A stretch of 64,000 nt of DNA from Asterias amurensis (Eukaryota > Echinodermata > Asteroidea > Forcipulatida > Asteriidae): NCBI RefSeq assembly GCF_032118995.1, contig NC_092656.1, forward strand, positions 9,925,761 through 9,989,760, in the 5' to 3' direction. This document shows, in pieces, positions 25,301-40,300 of this stretch. The notes under the pieces are model-generated. The model did no database searches, was not told the DNA's origin, and saw only the letters and a program-made list of their open reading frames with translations. A program made the translations under genes and the position numbers. Each line of letters starts with the position of its first letter. The first letter of the stretch is position 1.

Positions 25301-28300
25301 CCTTATTAGCTCTGACATTTTCTTAAACAAAAAACGGTGCAAAAAAATAACAAGATGAGCAAAGTCTGGGTGTACATGTATGGTGACGATCATACAGAAA
25401 TGAATGGTCTAAAGTGTATAAACACATCTCAGAGCTAAAGATTAAATGTAGGTAGGGACATTATTAGTTTTTGTCACAGTAATGTTGATTTTTGGGCAAA
25501 GCTATATACAGGCATGCAACAGCACGTTGAAAAAAAAAGAGGACAATTTTCGAAGGCACAACGCAAGTGCGGAGCGAGGCAGCCGATAGCCACGGGACAT
25601 GGGACCCACAATGGTACCCTAGAAAATATTGAGGTTTATCATGCTCTAAGGTGCATTGTTAGCATGTACATGTACAAGGCTTATTTTACATTATTGTAGT
25701 TGTACATTGTTGTTGCCAGGCATATACTATGCTAAAAAAAAAAAAAAATTATTATTTAAGCACCGATCTTTTTTTTTTAAATGCGGAATTTCGCAGAAAC
25801 GCGTACAATCGCGTACAAAAATCGAAGGCACTTGTGAAAATTTAAGCTTGTAAACTTTTTTGTGTGAGGGATTGCCGTGCTCACGAGGCCAGGTGGCCAC
25901 TTCAAGGTGAGGGCTACATTTAACTGATTTGGGCTGTCGTTCAAATTAACGGTCGCATGCGGACACCTGTACATGTACTCATGTGGCTGAAACAGGGTTA
26001 CATGTACCCCTCTACAGTCCTGATCTGGGCTGTCGACCGAATTAACTGTCACATGTTGCCACCTGTACTCATGTGGCTGAAACATGGTTATCCCTCTACA
26101 GTCCTGATGGATGTACGTGTAGGCATGGGTATCAGCCACAAGGAGCTTGGTTTGGTACAGCAGAATGCAGAAATCTTCCCATTGTTTTAAAGCAATTATG
26201 GTTAAAGGCAGTGGCATGGACACTATTGGTAATTACTCAAAATAATTTTTGGCATAAAACCTTTCTTGGTGACAAGTAATGGGGAGAGGTTGATGGTATA
26301 AAACATTGTGAGAAACGGCTCCCTCTGAAGTGCCATAGTTTTCGAGAACGAAGTAATTTTCCATGAATTTGATTTTGAGACCTCAGATTTAGAACTTGAG
26401 GTCTCAAAATCAACCATCTAGACGCACACAACTTCGTGTGACAAGGGTTATTTTTCTTTCATTATTATCTTGCAAGTTCGATGACCGATTGAGCTCAAAT
26501 TTTCACAGGTTTGTTATTTTATGCATGTTGAGATACACCAACTGTGAAGGCTAGTCTTTGACAATTACCAATAGTGTCCACTTCCTTAATGTGTCTTGCT
26601 CAAGGGAACAAGTGTTATGGTCAGGATTCAAACCAACACTCTGTTGCTGACAACACCAGAGCTTGGGTCTGGTGAACTATAGACCGCTCAGCCACGACAC
26701 ACTCTGAATATAGCCTCTACTTACCTGGTTTTGTGTAGTGCACGTACATGTACAGCGCTGCAACTAAAGCAATGGTGATGAGAGCAGCATACCAGTTAAT
26801 CAAAAACATGACCGCCATACATATAGCTGCAGCCACTAGAGCCACCCACATGTTGTAATAGCGGAATGCTGGTCGCCAACCTAAAACGAAAATCACACAA
26901 AACACTTAATAATAGTAATAGTAGTAATAGCAACTAGTTTTTATTTATCCCCGATGCAAATTTAACACCTCTTATATCGTTGCGGTACCTGCTGCCAAAA
27001 CATAGGATTCAAACTGCCTCTAGCTGCCGCGCAACCTCGGTAGTCTAGTTGGTAAGACACTGCTCTAGAATTGCAAGGGTCGTGGGTTCGAATCCCACCC
27101 GAGTAACATGCCTGTGAAATTTTTTTCACAGGAGTCGGGAAAGTACAAGTTTTCATGTAGCACAGTTCACAAAAACGTCTCAATGCACTTTACATTAGTG
27201 CCCTGGTCCTTGGGCTAACAACATCCCTGTAATATTTCTCAGCTCCCACGGGAGTACATGTATACAGCCCTGAGCTGCTGTGGCTTTTTATAAACAATAT
27301 CAACCTCTACCCTCGCATGTACACATGTACCTATTTATACGCATGGGCTAAGAAAAGCAATTTTAGTAAAGCATCTTGCTAAAGAACACAAGTGTCATGA
27401 CCAGGAATCATTAGCCACCAGAGATTTGATTTGATGCTCTGATGAACCATTCGGACTTGACACCAGGCCATGATTTTTTTTTTTAACAGGAAATCTTAAC
27501 CTTAAAACACCATGTAATGGTGTATAAATTTATGTATCCAATATGCTGCCGATCACACCAGGAACACCGGGGCGAACCCCTTTTCTCTTCAATATTGCAC
27601 TGGGTTCTTTTACATGTGTGACACAACACACGGGACCAATGACTTAATGTCCCATATGAAGGACAAAGCATCATGGTTGAGGGTCTTGCTGGGACTCAAA
27701 GCCTCAATCTGCTGGTCAGAAAAAAACAGCGCTTGAGTCCAATGCTCTTAACCGCTAGGCCACAAACAAAGACAATAGACCTTATGCACATGACATCATT
27801 TCAGTAGGGCGCCCTCACCTAGAGGTCAAAAGGAGGTTGTTCATTGGCCAATACTGTGTGCGCGCGTACAAATCTGTGCGTCTCGATTGTTTCGTCACCG
27901 TTTCTCCTCTAAGATGGCGGCTGGATGACGTCAATGCATAAGGTCTATGGAAGTTATCTTACCTGGTGACTTGGCTAACGAGGCAGAGAAACACGAGAAG
28001 TTGATGAGTGCATAGGACATCAGGAAGAAGTTGGAAATGATGGGAGCAATGGCATTCAGCTCACCTAAAAAGGTATAAACATCAACAAATTAGTCAACAA
28101 ACAGGGTTTACGTTCAAAGTATGAGCTCTGTTGTAAACTTGTGGTGTCATAGATTATCTTTTCAGTTTTTTTGTTAAATCTCCGGCCAATGACAAGATAC
28201 TTATAAACATTTAAAATTAACCAGGTTAAGAACAAACTTTTGTAGTAGCAGTGTCAAGCTTGACAAAACCTTTACTATCAGGCATTCAGGAAAAAAACAG

Positions 28301-31300
28301 ATCCTTCATATCCTAAACTTAAAATTAAATATAATAACATGTAACTCTAAATTATAAAAAAACAACTAAAACAAGAAACAAACACATGTAATGGAAAATG
28401 AGTGTATCACATAACCGATTTTGACCTTGGAGCTCCATACAACTTTGACCTAATCTATGTCTAGACTCCTAGGGGCATTTCACAAACAGAGCTTAGTTGG
28501 TTCATGACAAAATTACCAGATAAAATTATAGAGGCTCCAGGCCTCCTTTTATGTTGGAAACACTTGAGAAAATGTGCACTTCTCAAAAAAAAGATGATGG
28601 TGTCCAAGCCGGTAGAGTCAATGCTCAAGCTGAGGCTCGGGAAAAAGCCCTCTATACATGTTATCGAAGCTATGTTTTGTTTTTGTAATGGCTTACCAAT
28701 AGCAATAAAAGCAACAGCTAAAAAGAAATTGTAAAAAAAAACATTCAAACTAGAAACAAACACAAAAAATGGAGCAAAGTCTGCAAAGCTAACCAAAGAA
28801 TCGAGGGAAGCAGTTTGTTACAAAATGAACAGATAAAAAATAGAGGCTCCAGGTCAAGGCTTTGTTTATGTTGGAAACACTTGTGCACTTGTCCAACATA
28901 GATGGTGGAGGACAAGCTGGTAGAGACAGAGCCAAAGCCAAGGGTTTTGGGAAAAGGCCCTCCTTTTGTTTGTAATAACCTACCTATAGCAATAAAAGAA
29001 GCAGCTATAAAGAAGGCTAGGATGTACGCCCTGCGTGGTTCATCTCCTGGCCCACTACCCACGGCAAACACCTCAATCTTGGGGAAAATCCTGTCCTTAC
29101 ACAAAGCCTGTAAGAATAAAATAAAGTGAAACAATGTGTCAATCGAGGTTAAGAAATCACGCTCATCACCCACGATTAACTAACACCCGTTTCAGATAAG
29201 CGCTCCGGAGTCGCGCCGAATCAAATTCTGAATTAAGTACATGAAAAGTTTGACAGATGAAACAGTTCAGAGCAACTGGACGCCCTAGAAGGCGAAAGAT
29301 CGACTGTTTCAGTCGGTCAGAATGACCATGGAGCGCCTTGGTTTCAGAAGTCGATCTTGTCATGAGACGAACGTAATGTAAATGTTATGTTAAGTTCACC
29401 TGTCTAAAATCAAAATTTAATTGGGTCGACCCAGAGTAGCTCCTTATCTATTTGGTTCGGCGCGACTCTGGAGCGCCAGTCTGAACAGGGTGTTATGTGA
29501 TGAATCAAGTTCTCCAAAGACCCACCAATGTGTTTCGCAAACAAATTAACCTGTGACAAATGTTACCTCATCACACAACGCCCCAAATCAAATAATAGTT
29601 TTTTTTTATCACACATACAGGTTTAGAAGACTTTGGAATTTTTTTTCTAAGTGGAATTTTGTGGAACCTTTGTGAAAAGTATAATACAGCAATAGAATGC
29701 ATACATGCACAGAATGTGGGGAATTTGGTAAAAAACACATAACGGGGTTGCTTGATGGGGGTTTTACCTGGAATACTTTAGGTGCGCTGACGAGACTGGC
29801 AAGTGCGGACGATAGCGTGGCAGCGAACACACCAGCCAGAACCAGGGGAGCCCAGCCTGATATTAAGCTGGCCACCTACAAGGAAAAGCAGAAAGTAATA
29901 GTCAAGTTATTTCAGAATCAACTAGCTACATGTATGGCCGAGGCTAGATCAATATCAAGTACATTCTTGAATGGTGCAGTTCGACCCTTCCATGGCAAAA
30001 CAGCCTAACTAAACAAAAATAGATCTTAGAATAAAACCTTACTTGGTAAAGAGTAATGGAGAGCTGTTGGTAGTATAAAACGATGTGAGAAATGGCTCCC
30101 TCTGAGGTAATGTAGTTTTGGGAAGAAGTAATTTTCCACGAACTTGATTTTGAGAACTCAGAATTAGATTTTCAGGTCTCGAAATCAAGCATCTGATCTG
30201 AAAGCTCACAACTTCATGTGACAAGGGTGTTTTTTCTTTCATTATTATCTCGCAACTTCATTGACCAACTGAGCTCAAATTTTCACAGGTTTGTTATTTT
30301 ATGCATATGTTGAGATACACCAAGTGAGAAGACTGACAGTCACCAATAGTGTCCACTGTCTTTAAAAAAATGGACTACATGTAGGAGGCTGAGATAGGAG
30401 AAGTCATATTCAACTCCATTCATAGCATGCTTTAAAAACTTTGAATTTGAAAAAAAACCGACCCTCAATTTACCAAGAAAAGGTTTAATTTAAAAAAAAA
30501 AAAAAAACATTTTTGAGTTGGGGCTGTTTTGCCATTGACAAAGATTGAAGGGCTGAGTTGTAGTTGTCATGTTCCAATTTGGAAGGAAATTGTGTCTAAA
30601 AAAGAAAAAACATTGCATAACAACTATAAAATAATTTATACAATATTTAGCCAGCCAGTTTTCCCTTGTGGTTCATTATTTGATTTTTTCAAATGAAAGG
30701 TTTAACCCCTAAAGGTAATCCTTCTGCTGCGTTTCCCATTACAGGCTATATTTTCTCTGACTGGCACCCCAAATTACAAAATAGAGAGACCGCCAACATA
30801 GCTGGATCAAGCTCAATTGGTAACCATCAATGTAAACCAATGTTTGTATATTAGAGATCAGCTGTTGCCAGCTTGGTGTTTATACGCCCCCTGTGGGAGT
30901 TTGCAGAGTTCCCTTGAAGGGAAGATCATACAAACAACTAAAGCAATCAAGTAAGAAGTTTAAACAAATTTTAAAAAAATATCTTACCGAGAAGTCATTT
31001 AGCAGTCCGTATTTACATTCTACCCCCTCCAAACAAGCTGAAGTAAAGTTACCAGCAACAAGATCCGCGATTGAACCCGTGGCCTCCCGAGACATGACCG
31101 TCCCGAGAAGAATGGCCAGTCCGGCGTAACTGACCGAGGTCATCGCTATGGCGATCAGTGTTCCCTTCGGAATGGCCATCTGTGCATCCTGTTGTGTAAA
31201 GTTACAGAAACATTTGCTGGAGTTAGTGCAGCTTGAAGGCATTTGGACACTAATGGTTTTGCCTGGTGGTATGCACGCAAATTATGTTATGGTTTTCAAG

Positions 31301-34300
31301 TGACGTCAAATGTCACATCGTCTACAGACTGTGGAATTCCTGCGTTTCTTGGAATGAGAAAACATGTTTAAAGCTATTGGACCTTTTGTGTTTTGATTGG
31401 TCTGAGGTGATGTTGGTGCATAGAGCTATATAAACATGTAAGAACTAGAGGACGCACTGGCCTATACGCGCCCCGGCATGCCTGCAGGCGGCCATTTTCT
31501 AAGTTGACAAAACAGCCATCTCACAGCGTGTGTTTGTGTGGCCATTTTGCAAGTTGAACAGCATCGCGTGAGCGTTCACTAAAAAAACTCAAACGTGTAT
31601 TTCATATTCAACGCGCGTACAGTATGGTGCGCTTGTCATCTTGCAGTCACGTCGCGTTTGTGCAAGCAGCATCACCAGTGCGCCCTCTAGTTCTTATATA
31701 AACAACTCTATGTATTGGTGCAGCTGACAAACAACTTAATGTACATGTACATTGTAGGTAAACAGTGAAAGGTGATTATGGACAAGGATTGACCTAGGCT
31801 AGAGGCCACTCTCTGGCATTGCTCACAAGCCTCGAAGTGTGACGTCAGATGTTCAGTCTACATGTACATGTATCTACACAGGACTCACCTTGAGATCGCC
31901 AGAGATGTTAGCACCGGCTAAGATTCCAGTCGCTGCCGGGAAAAAGATGGAGAAGACAGAGAAGAAGCTCTCCGTCCCCTGAAAATCTGGCCCAATATTC
32001 TCAAAAAACAGCTCTCCTGGAAGATGACAAACAACATCAAAATTGTAATTATTTATTTTATTCATTGATATTAAAAACAATTTAATGGAGCATATTTTTG
32101 TTTTACATTTAAGCACAACAAAAAGATGCATACCAGATCAAGATTGTCAGCCAAAATACCGTTTCAACTCAAATGTAACATCTGCGACTGGTACTGCTCC
32201 AATCTGATAAGCACAAAAAAGAATAAGCTATGCATACCGAAAATTTGCTGAGCAGAATAAAATTCCCGGCCAAAACACGTTGTCAAATGTACCATCTGTG
32301 ACTGGGGTCTTTCTTATACCTTCTAAGCATGTAATTGTTAACCAAAGTTTTATGGTTAACAAAAGCAGCTATGGAATTGGGCCCAGCAAACTGTATCACA
32401 TGTATTATAAAAATATATATATAAAAAACACAAAGACAAGAATTAGCTATTCTGTTTGATGGGTGATACTCATCAGCAGAATTGAAATATATTCGTGAAC
32501 AAGATCATACATGTACAGATGTATGACTTGCTCTGTATTGAGCTTACTGGCCCGGCACTGAAACCACTGGCCAGATGGCCTCGGGCCGGTGATGGTCTAG
32601 TGAAAAATTCAAGCCCTGATACCCAATGGAAAGAAGCATAATTTAGTTGTACTTAGGCAGCTCTGTGAACGCGTACCATGTCACTCTAAAGTTGATACCC
32701 TTTATCTCCTTAACACAGTGTTACAAAGTCGATTTTGTTGGGATCTGGAGTACTCCGTATTGACTTTTAAATTATTTAGACTTTGGCCTAATGTTCCTAA
32801 ACAATACATCTTTTGTACCCTCAAAACAAAATCAACAACAAAAACACTCACTCATTATTTACAGCGTTTAATCGAAGTTGAGGTCAAAAGGAGCGTGAGT
32901 AGAGAATGAAGTCAATCAAGCAACGATAACATCCTCAAATTGTTGCAAAATGAAATCCACATTATTGATAGCATCATGAAGGTTCAGTGAAGGGTCACAC
33001 GTCGTACAACAGCGGTACAGATTTACGAAACGACAATCCCAAATCACGACAATCCCAAATCCTCTATAACCCCCACCAGAAAGTTGTCTAACTTTGTAAG
33101 GTTTAAGATCTTGCAACTGCTTACTGGAGGCAGTTGCAGGAGAATGAGATGGCACAAACCTCTTTTCAAGAGCTGTTCATGCACTACAACATTTGTAATT
33201 AGTTTAAGTGGACACTATTGGTAATTGCCAAAGATCAGTATTCTCACTTAGTGCATCTCAACATATGCATAAAATACAAACATGTGAAAATTTGAGCTCA
33301 ATCGGTCATCAAAGTTGTGAGATACATGTAAGACTGGAAGAAAAAATAACCCTTGTCACACGGAGTTGTGTGCATTTAGATGGTTGATTTCATGACCCAA
33401 GTTCTAAATCTGAGGTCTCGAAATCAAATTCGTGGAAAATTACTTACATGTATTTCTTAAAAACTATGGCTCTTCAGAGGGAGCCGTTTCTCACAATATT
33501 TTATACCATCAACCTCTCCCAATTACTCTTCACCAAGAAAGGTTTTATGCCAATTATTTTGAGTAATTACCAAATAGTGTCCACTGCCTTTAAAGTACAT
33601 GTAGTTTATACAAAAATCATTAATTCGTCTCTAGAAATACAACCAGCCAAACATATGGTCACCATTCTGCAGAGTCAAACATTTGGTTCCACAAAATAGC
33701 TTTAGTGGATAGAAGGGGACTTCCATTTGTAAACTTCACTATAAAACCTTATATTTGGTAATGTATTATGGAGAGCTGTTGGTACAACGTAGTATAAAAC
33801 ATTTTGCAGAAACGGCTCCCTCTGAAGAAACATAGTTTTTGAGAAAGAAGTAATATTCTACGAATTTGATTTCGAGACCTAAGATTTAGAATTTGAGGTC
33901 TCAAAATCAAGTATCTCATAGCACACAACTTGGTGTGACAAGGATTTTTTTCTTTCATTATTATCTGGCCACTTTGATGACCAATTGACCTCAAATTTTC
34001 AAAGACTTGTTATTTAATGCATACTTATGTTGAGATACACCAAATGAAAAGATTGGTCTTTGACAATTACCATTAGCGTCCAGTGTCTTTAAAGGAACAC
34101 GTTGCCTTGGATCAGTCGAGTTGGTCTTTGAACATCGTTCTGTAACCCTTTGTTGTAAAATGTATATGGTTAGAAAGGTATTGTAAAAGAAGAATACAAT
34201 GATCTACACAAATATGCCTCGAAATTGCGTGGTTTTCTTTTTACCCTGTTGACTAACACGGTCGGTCATTTATGGTAGTCAAAATTTGTACTCCCATAAA

Positions 34301-37300
34301 TGGCCGACCGTGATAGTTCGCGATGTAAAAGGAAAACCGTGCAGTTTCGAGTGATACTTGTGTGGATTATTATATTCTACTTTTAAATCATCTTTCTAAC
34401 CATATGCATTTCATAAGAAACAGTTTCAAACGCTTTTAATAGACCAACTCGTCTGATCCAAGGCAACGTGTTACTTTAATTGGTCTCATTATTTTGACTA
34501 GCTTGATCTAGTCATCGTCTGGATGTTCAAAGTACCTTTGTAATTCTGGAATCCCCTGGCTCTCTCATCGTCTGGTGCTGGAATGAAGGTTCCCACTACC
34601 ATATTGACCATAGCAATCACTAACAGGAGCAGAAGGAATATCTGAGCCTGAAAAACACAGAACGAACAGATGAGACATAAAAATTATAAACCGTCTCTCA
34701 TCTGGCTGCAAAGTTTGCATCTTTTAGGAGCACAGCCACAATCATGGGTCCATGATGCTTGAAAAACACTATCTAGCAGGTAACAGTGTTATTTAAAATA
34801 TCAACTAAGAATCTTCATGTAAGTGATGAATATCTGAGCCTGAAACAATGAACAGATGAAACATCAAAAGTACATACACTACATGTACACTGTCTCTCAT
34901 CTGGCCTGAAACTTAGCACAAGTGCACAGTCAAAACACTCCTGGGGATAGATACATGTATTGTATTTCTTTCCATTTTATGAACAGTTTGAAAACCACTG
35001 ATGCCACAGCAGTTATCTCAATGTTTGTTATCAATTAACAACCCTGTGTCACTGATGAATAAAAAGTTCTTGAGTTTGTGAAATACAAGATCTGCCAAGA
35101 GTTACTCATATGTTGTCCATTTGGTGGCTTTGCACAAAGGCAACATTTTTAATGTGACCTCCATGCCGCTGGCAATGAAACCAAGGATGCCTCATGTTAA
35201 TGAATTGAAACCTGGTTCATACATCGTAAGATTGCGAATGCGGTAAAAAAAACAAAAACAAAAAAAGCACAAGAGCTGTTTCACTGCGCTACGCTACGAA
35301 ACAGCTAATTAACAAGGCTTGTCCCTAACAGTGCAAGTCCTTGAGGAAGTCAATGAAAATACAATGCAGGCCTGATACTTCACGGAGACAATGGAGGTGA
35401 TTGCCTCTGTTGCCCCTTGCCATTGCCTTGGTGCCCTTGAAATGCTCCAGTAAAAATTTACAATTTCCTCATAGGATGCCCTTTACCATTTACCAAAGAG
35501 AAATGCCTTTGTGCCCTGACAATGTATCCTTTGATGTCACCGCAAAACCAAAGAGCAAAATGTTCTTTATTTTATGAAACCAAGCGAATTAAATCAATGT
35601 AGCTCATAAGCCTGAGGAAACTTGTAATCTGCTGAAAGGGCTGCTGAATCAACAGGGTTACAATGTATGAGGTTGTTCACACGCCGTACTAAAGTTGGTC
35701 TAAGTCCATTTAGATCCGGTTCGGGTTCAACTTTTGTGTATCTAAACGCAAAAAAAAGTAAGACCGGATCGGGTTTAACCCCCAAAACTTAAACCGTCCA
35801 GCGAGGCGGTCTAAGTCTAAATCAGTTCGGGTTTATCTGTGTGGACAGAATGACATCCGGTTTTAACTCGCAACGGACGACCCATTGTGTGGTTCGTTCA
35901 ATGCACACGCCCAGGACCCGGCGTGCTTGTATATGTTTTTTGTTGCCGAAAAGCACCGAGTATCTTGCCGCTTACCGAGTTGGCGAAACCCTCTTAAAGC
36001 CTTAAAGCCGTTATACACTTTCGGTACAGAAAAGAAGAAAAAAAGTTCACAAACTTACAATTAACTTACATGGTTTACAGAAATACATGTAATGGTGAAA
36101 GACTTCTCTTGAAACACTATTCCATGAAATGCTTTACTTTTTGAGAAAACATTAAAACAACATCAATTCTCGGCAGCGAGAATTACGGATTAATTTTAAA
36201 CACATGTCATGACACGGCGAAACATGTGGAAACAAGAGTGGGTTTTTCCCTATTTTTTTTTCCCGACTCCGATGGCCGATTGAGCCTAAATTTTCACAGG
36301 TTTGTTATTTTATACATAAGTTGTGAAACCCGAAGTGTGGGACTTGGACAATACTGTTTACCGAAAGTGCATAATGGCTTTAACTCTGATTCAATTTAGT
36401 TCATTTTCTGTGATTTGGGGTACTGCATCTTGTCTGTTGAAAATCTTTTCCGCAGGAAATTTCAATACATGTACACATAATAAGTTGTGCCGAACAGATA
36501 CTGTTCAAGACACACTAACTTCGGTTCACTGTTTTGTTTCGCCAGCTGTTTACAAATGGTCAAGATTGTTCTGTGTTTATTTAGAGACTATTCACAGCTC
36601 AGTCATGTCAGTAACCAGGTAACTACAGGTTTTATAGGGTGCGTTCGTTTAGATTCCCTGGGTCGACTCCGGTCTGCATAGCTTTGACGTCATTCCAGGG
36701 GCTCACCCAGGCCAGCCCCCAGTTCCCTGCTTGTGGAGTGGGTCACTTGGGGGCTGGCCCCAGGTGCATGACGTCAATACGGGAGCGATGAGTGATCGTT
36801 TGTTTAGCTCTTGTCAGGGGCTCACCCGAGTGAGCACCGCGGGGTAGACCCAGGGAAGATATTCGAACGCACCCATAGTTGGGGGGGGGGGGGGTAAAAC
36901 ACTGTGCAATAAAATGTGTGGGGGTGATACTTGGCAATAACGTGTTCTGTATTTACCAAGAGACTTTTCACAGCTCGTTAATAGTTTTATGGTGGGGGGG
37001 GGGGGGATAACACATGGTGTCATAAGTTGTGCTGAATAGATACTTTTCACATCGCACTTACTTCAGCTCAAGGGCATTGGGGCCTGGGGAAACTACAATA
37101 ATTATAATTTCTTTGCCCTTCAGATCGGATGATACATAGATGTTAGTCATTGTTAGTCAATGATCAACAGTGGGCATTTAAAAACTTACCTCAAGTTTGA
37201 CTGTTCATACAATGTATTTTTTATGTTCTACATGTACTGTCTACTGATAAAAACGTTTAAACTAAAAGGCAGTGGACACTATTGGTAATTACTCAAAATA

Positions 37301-40300
37301 ATTATTAGCATAAAACCTTACTTGGTAATGAGTAATGGGGAGAGGTTGATAGTATAAAACATTGTGAGAAACGGTTCCCTCTGAACCGAAGCAATGGAGT
37401 TTTTGGAAAGAGTTATTTTCTAACTCAAATATTAAAAGACTTCAAACCTGAAGACACAAAGTGTGCAACAAGGGTAATATTTTTTTAGTTTGTTATTTTA
37501 TGCATTTATGATGAGAAGTACACAAAGTGAAGACACTGCCATTGTTTTAACCAAACTCTTTCTAACTTAGGATTAATCTTAAAACTAAGCTAGGACGGGT
37601 TTCTCTTCTTAACTCGTGAAAGGATTAATTTTCGTGAAATCCACTCCAGTCATGCCAGTACCTTTAAGTTAGTCTATAGCGGGAGCCTGACATGGTCCAG
37701 ACGGCAGTGTGAGTGATACACCCCTTGCAAGTGACTTGTGGTTACCTGGAACCTACTTGCGCCCATCCTGTCTGCCATTTTAGGAGTCAAAATGTGCACA
37801 AAGGAATTTACTCCTCAAAAAGGCAGAAATGGTTGCATTGTTTGGAAGTGCATTCCGGGTTGTGCAAGGGATCTGTATAGAACCATTACCATTCTGTCAC
37901 TGTCTGTGCTTGGTTCTTTATCCTCAACAACAGTAGTAAATGCCCATCTTCACAATAGCAGGACTTGATATAAAAATAATCCACACAGTCTGACAGTAAA
38001 GGGTCATTCAGAATTGGAATTGCTCTATGGCAACATCCCTCCACTAATTAAAAAAACAATTGTGGAAATTGTGGGTGGGGGTCAAAATAAATAACTTAAA
38101 ATCCCAAATCAGTTCTTATTTCAAAAACAGTATGTTTATGAAAGAATATTTTTAAAAAGAAAAGAAAAAAATATATCCAGCTGGCCAAGATCATCAAGAT
38201 TGCCAAAATAAAATGAACTAAGAATTTTGTTTTAAACATGTTAAATATCTTACCCTAGCCTCCCATGCCATTCCAATCATCGTTATAGCCAGCAAGAAAA
38301 GTAATGTTACCTCACCGATGATCCGAACATCGTTAGCAGGGTCAATGATTGTCAGTCCAGCTACCTGTTTAGTTTTATAGAAACAAAAGGGGAGAAAGCT
38401 ATGAGAACAACAAAAATATTAAGAATACAAAAACAGTTATGCTTAACCAGAGATGGCACTTTAGCAGTTGTGCTTTGATTTTTTGAATAGAAGAAATGCA
38501 TCTTCGTTGGGACAAATGGTCTGCAAGACAGCTTGGGGGCAGTCTATTAATTTTTGAGGGTATGGTTTTATACATGGGTGCAACAAAAATTAATGTTTTT
38601 TATCCCTGATGAAAATGTCAATCTATTAAATTGGTGGCAGCTCTATGGCAACATCCCTCCACTCAGTGAGAAAGTAAAGGAACGTCTGTTGCGCCTTGCT
38701 GGTCACTACCAGCCAATAAAGTCATTGTGTTGGAGGCCACCCACGACAGGCACAGTCCTGGAAGACCCTGTGCTCAAGACCCTGATCGAGGATGCAGGAG
38801 TAAACAAGGAGCTACATGTAATCAGTTGTATGCAGGATAGAGTTGTGTGGCGCGTCAGACATTGAGCCCCACTTGTCTTCACATCCATAATTAATACATG
38901 AATTGACACATCCGAGAACAGTCAGGTTGTGATACATGTACCATCCAACTCACAAGCAGCAGCACTGGAAAGACGGGCTGTGGTGGGAGCACCAGTAATT
39001 CAAGCCGGTACAGTTGGAGTAGGAGACCACAGACAAATGCCTATTGTGTATACTGATTGCTACACTTACACAAGATACATTACTGAAAACATGTCTTTTT
39101 GTAAGGATTTCCTTCTTTTAATCGATTCAAAAACAAATTGAAAAGCACTGAAAAGCACTCTGACAGTGCATACACAAATTTGCGCATGGGCTCCACGTCA
39201 TTCATGTCATAAGGCAGGAAATATGCTGATCTTTTTATAAGAAAGTTCCACAACAACAATTTGTTTCCTTCTGAACTTACCACTAGCAGATCTCGCACCA
39301 CTTCGGCAAAACCGACCACGTACATCGCCACGGCTACAGCATTAGCAACAGAGAATATGAGACCGATGGATCCCCCAAACTCCGGTCCCAGACTACGAGA
39401 TATCATGTAGTATGCTCCACCTACATCAAGAACAACAAAAACAACAATATTAAGCCCGGTTCATCATGTACGGTCTGCAAATAATTTGAAACTGAATGGG
39501 CATACATGTACATGTTCACAATTTTTATGCCACACAAACTGCGAACAGAAACCGGCGGATAGTAGGCATGCCATTTGATTTGCTGATGGTTAAGCAGTGA
39601 TTATGACATAAACATTCTGCTTACCGGTTTTTGAAGCTGGCAATAATTGCATCTTGCAATCAGGGAGACTTGTTAAAGGCAATGGACACTATTGGTAATT
39701 GTCAAAGACCAGTCTTCTCAACATTTAATGCATAATATACAAACCTTTGAAATTTTTAGGTTAATTGGTCATCAAACTTGCGAGATAAATTGAAAGAAAA
39801 AACACCCTTGTCACACGAAGTTGTGTGTGTTAAGATGGTTGATTTCGAGACCTCAAGTTTTAAATCTAAGGTCTCAAAATCAAACTCATCGACGTTACTT
39901 CTTTCTAAAAAACTATGGCACTTCAGAGGGAGCCGTTTCTCACAATGTTTTGTACCGTCACCCTTTCCCCATTACTTGTCACCAAGAACGGTTTAATGCT
40001 AATAACTATTTTGAGTAATTACCAATAGTGTCCACTGTCTCTAACAACAGGGAGATAATGTATACACATGTATACTCAACTTATAGGGAAAAAGTTACCA
40101 CAATGATGGAAATCGCCACAAACCATGAACAGATTGGTTTATATGCAGAGGACTTTCTGCATAACCAGGGAGATTTGGCAGCTCTGGGCTTTGTGAAACT
40201 CAATAGGCACAATGTAATCTAGCCTAGGCACAATGTCATTTAGCCTTGGCCCAAGATGTCAGCGGTTGATGGTGGATAGTGTATGCTCTGTTGAAAATCA

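Noticed and set aside
26725-26880. TACATGTA inside an NKCC exon as a footprint insertion
   Set aside because: It encodes Tyr-Met-Tyr where human has Tyr-Ile-Tyr with the same length, so it is a coincidence of codons; the same applies to exon 16450-16315.
38554-38865. A 103-codon host gene
   Set aside because: The second half matches the C-terminus of LINE reverse-transcriptase ORFs and there is no upstream exon.
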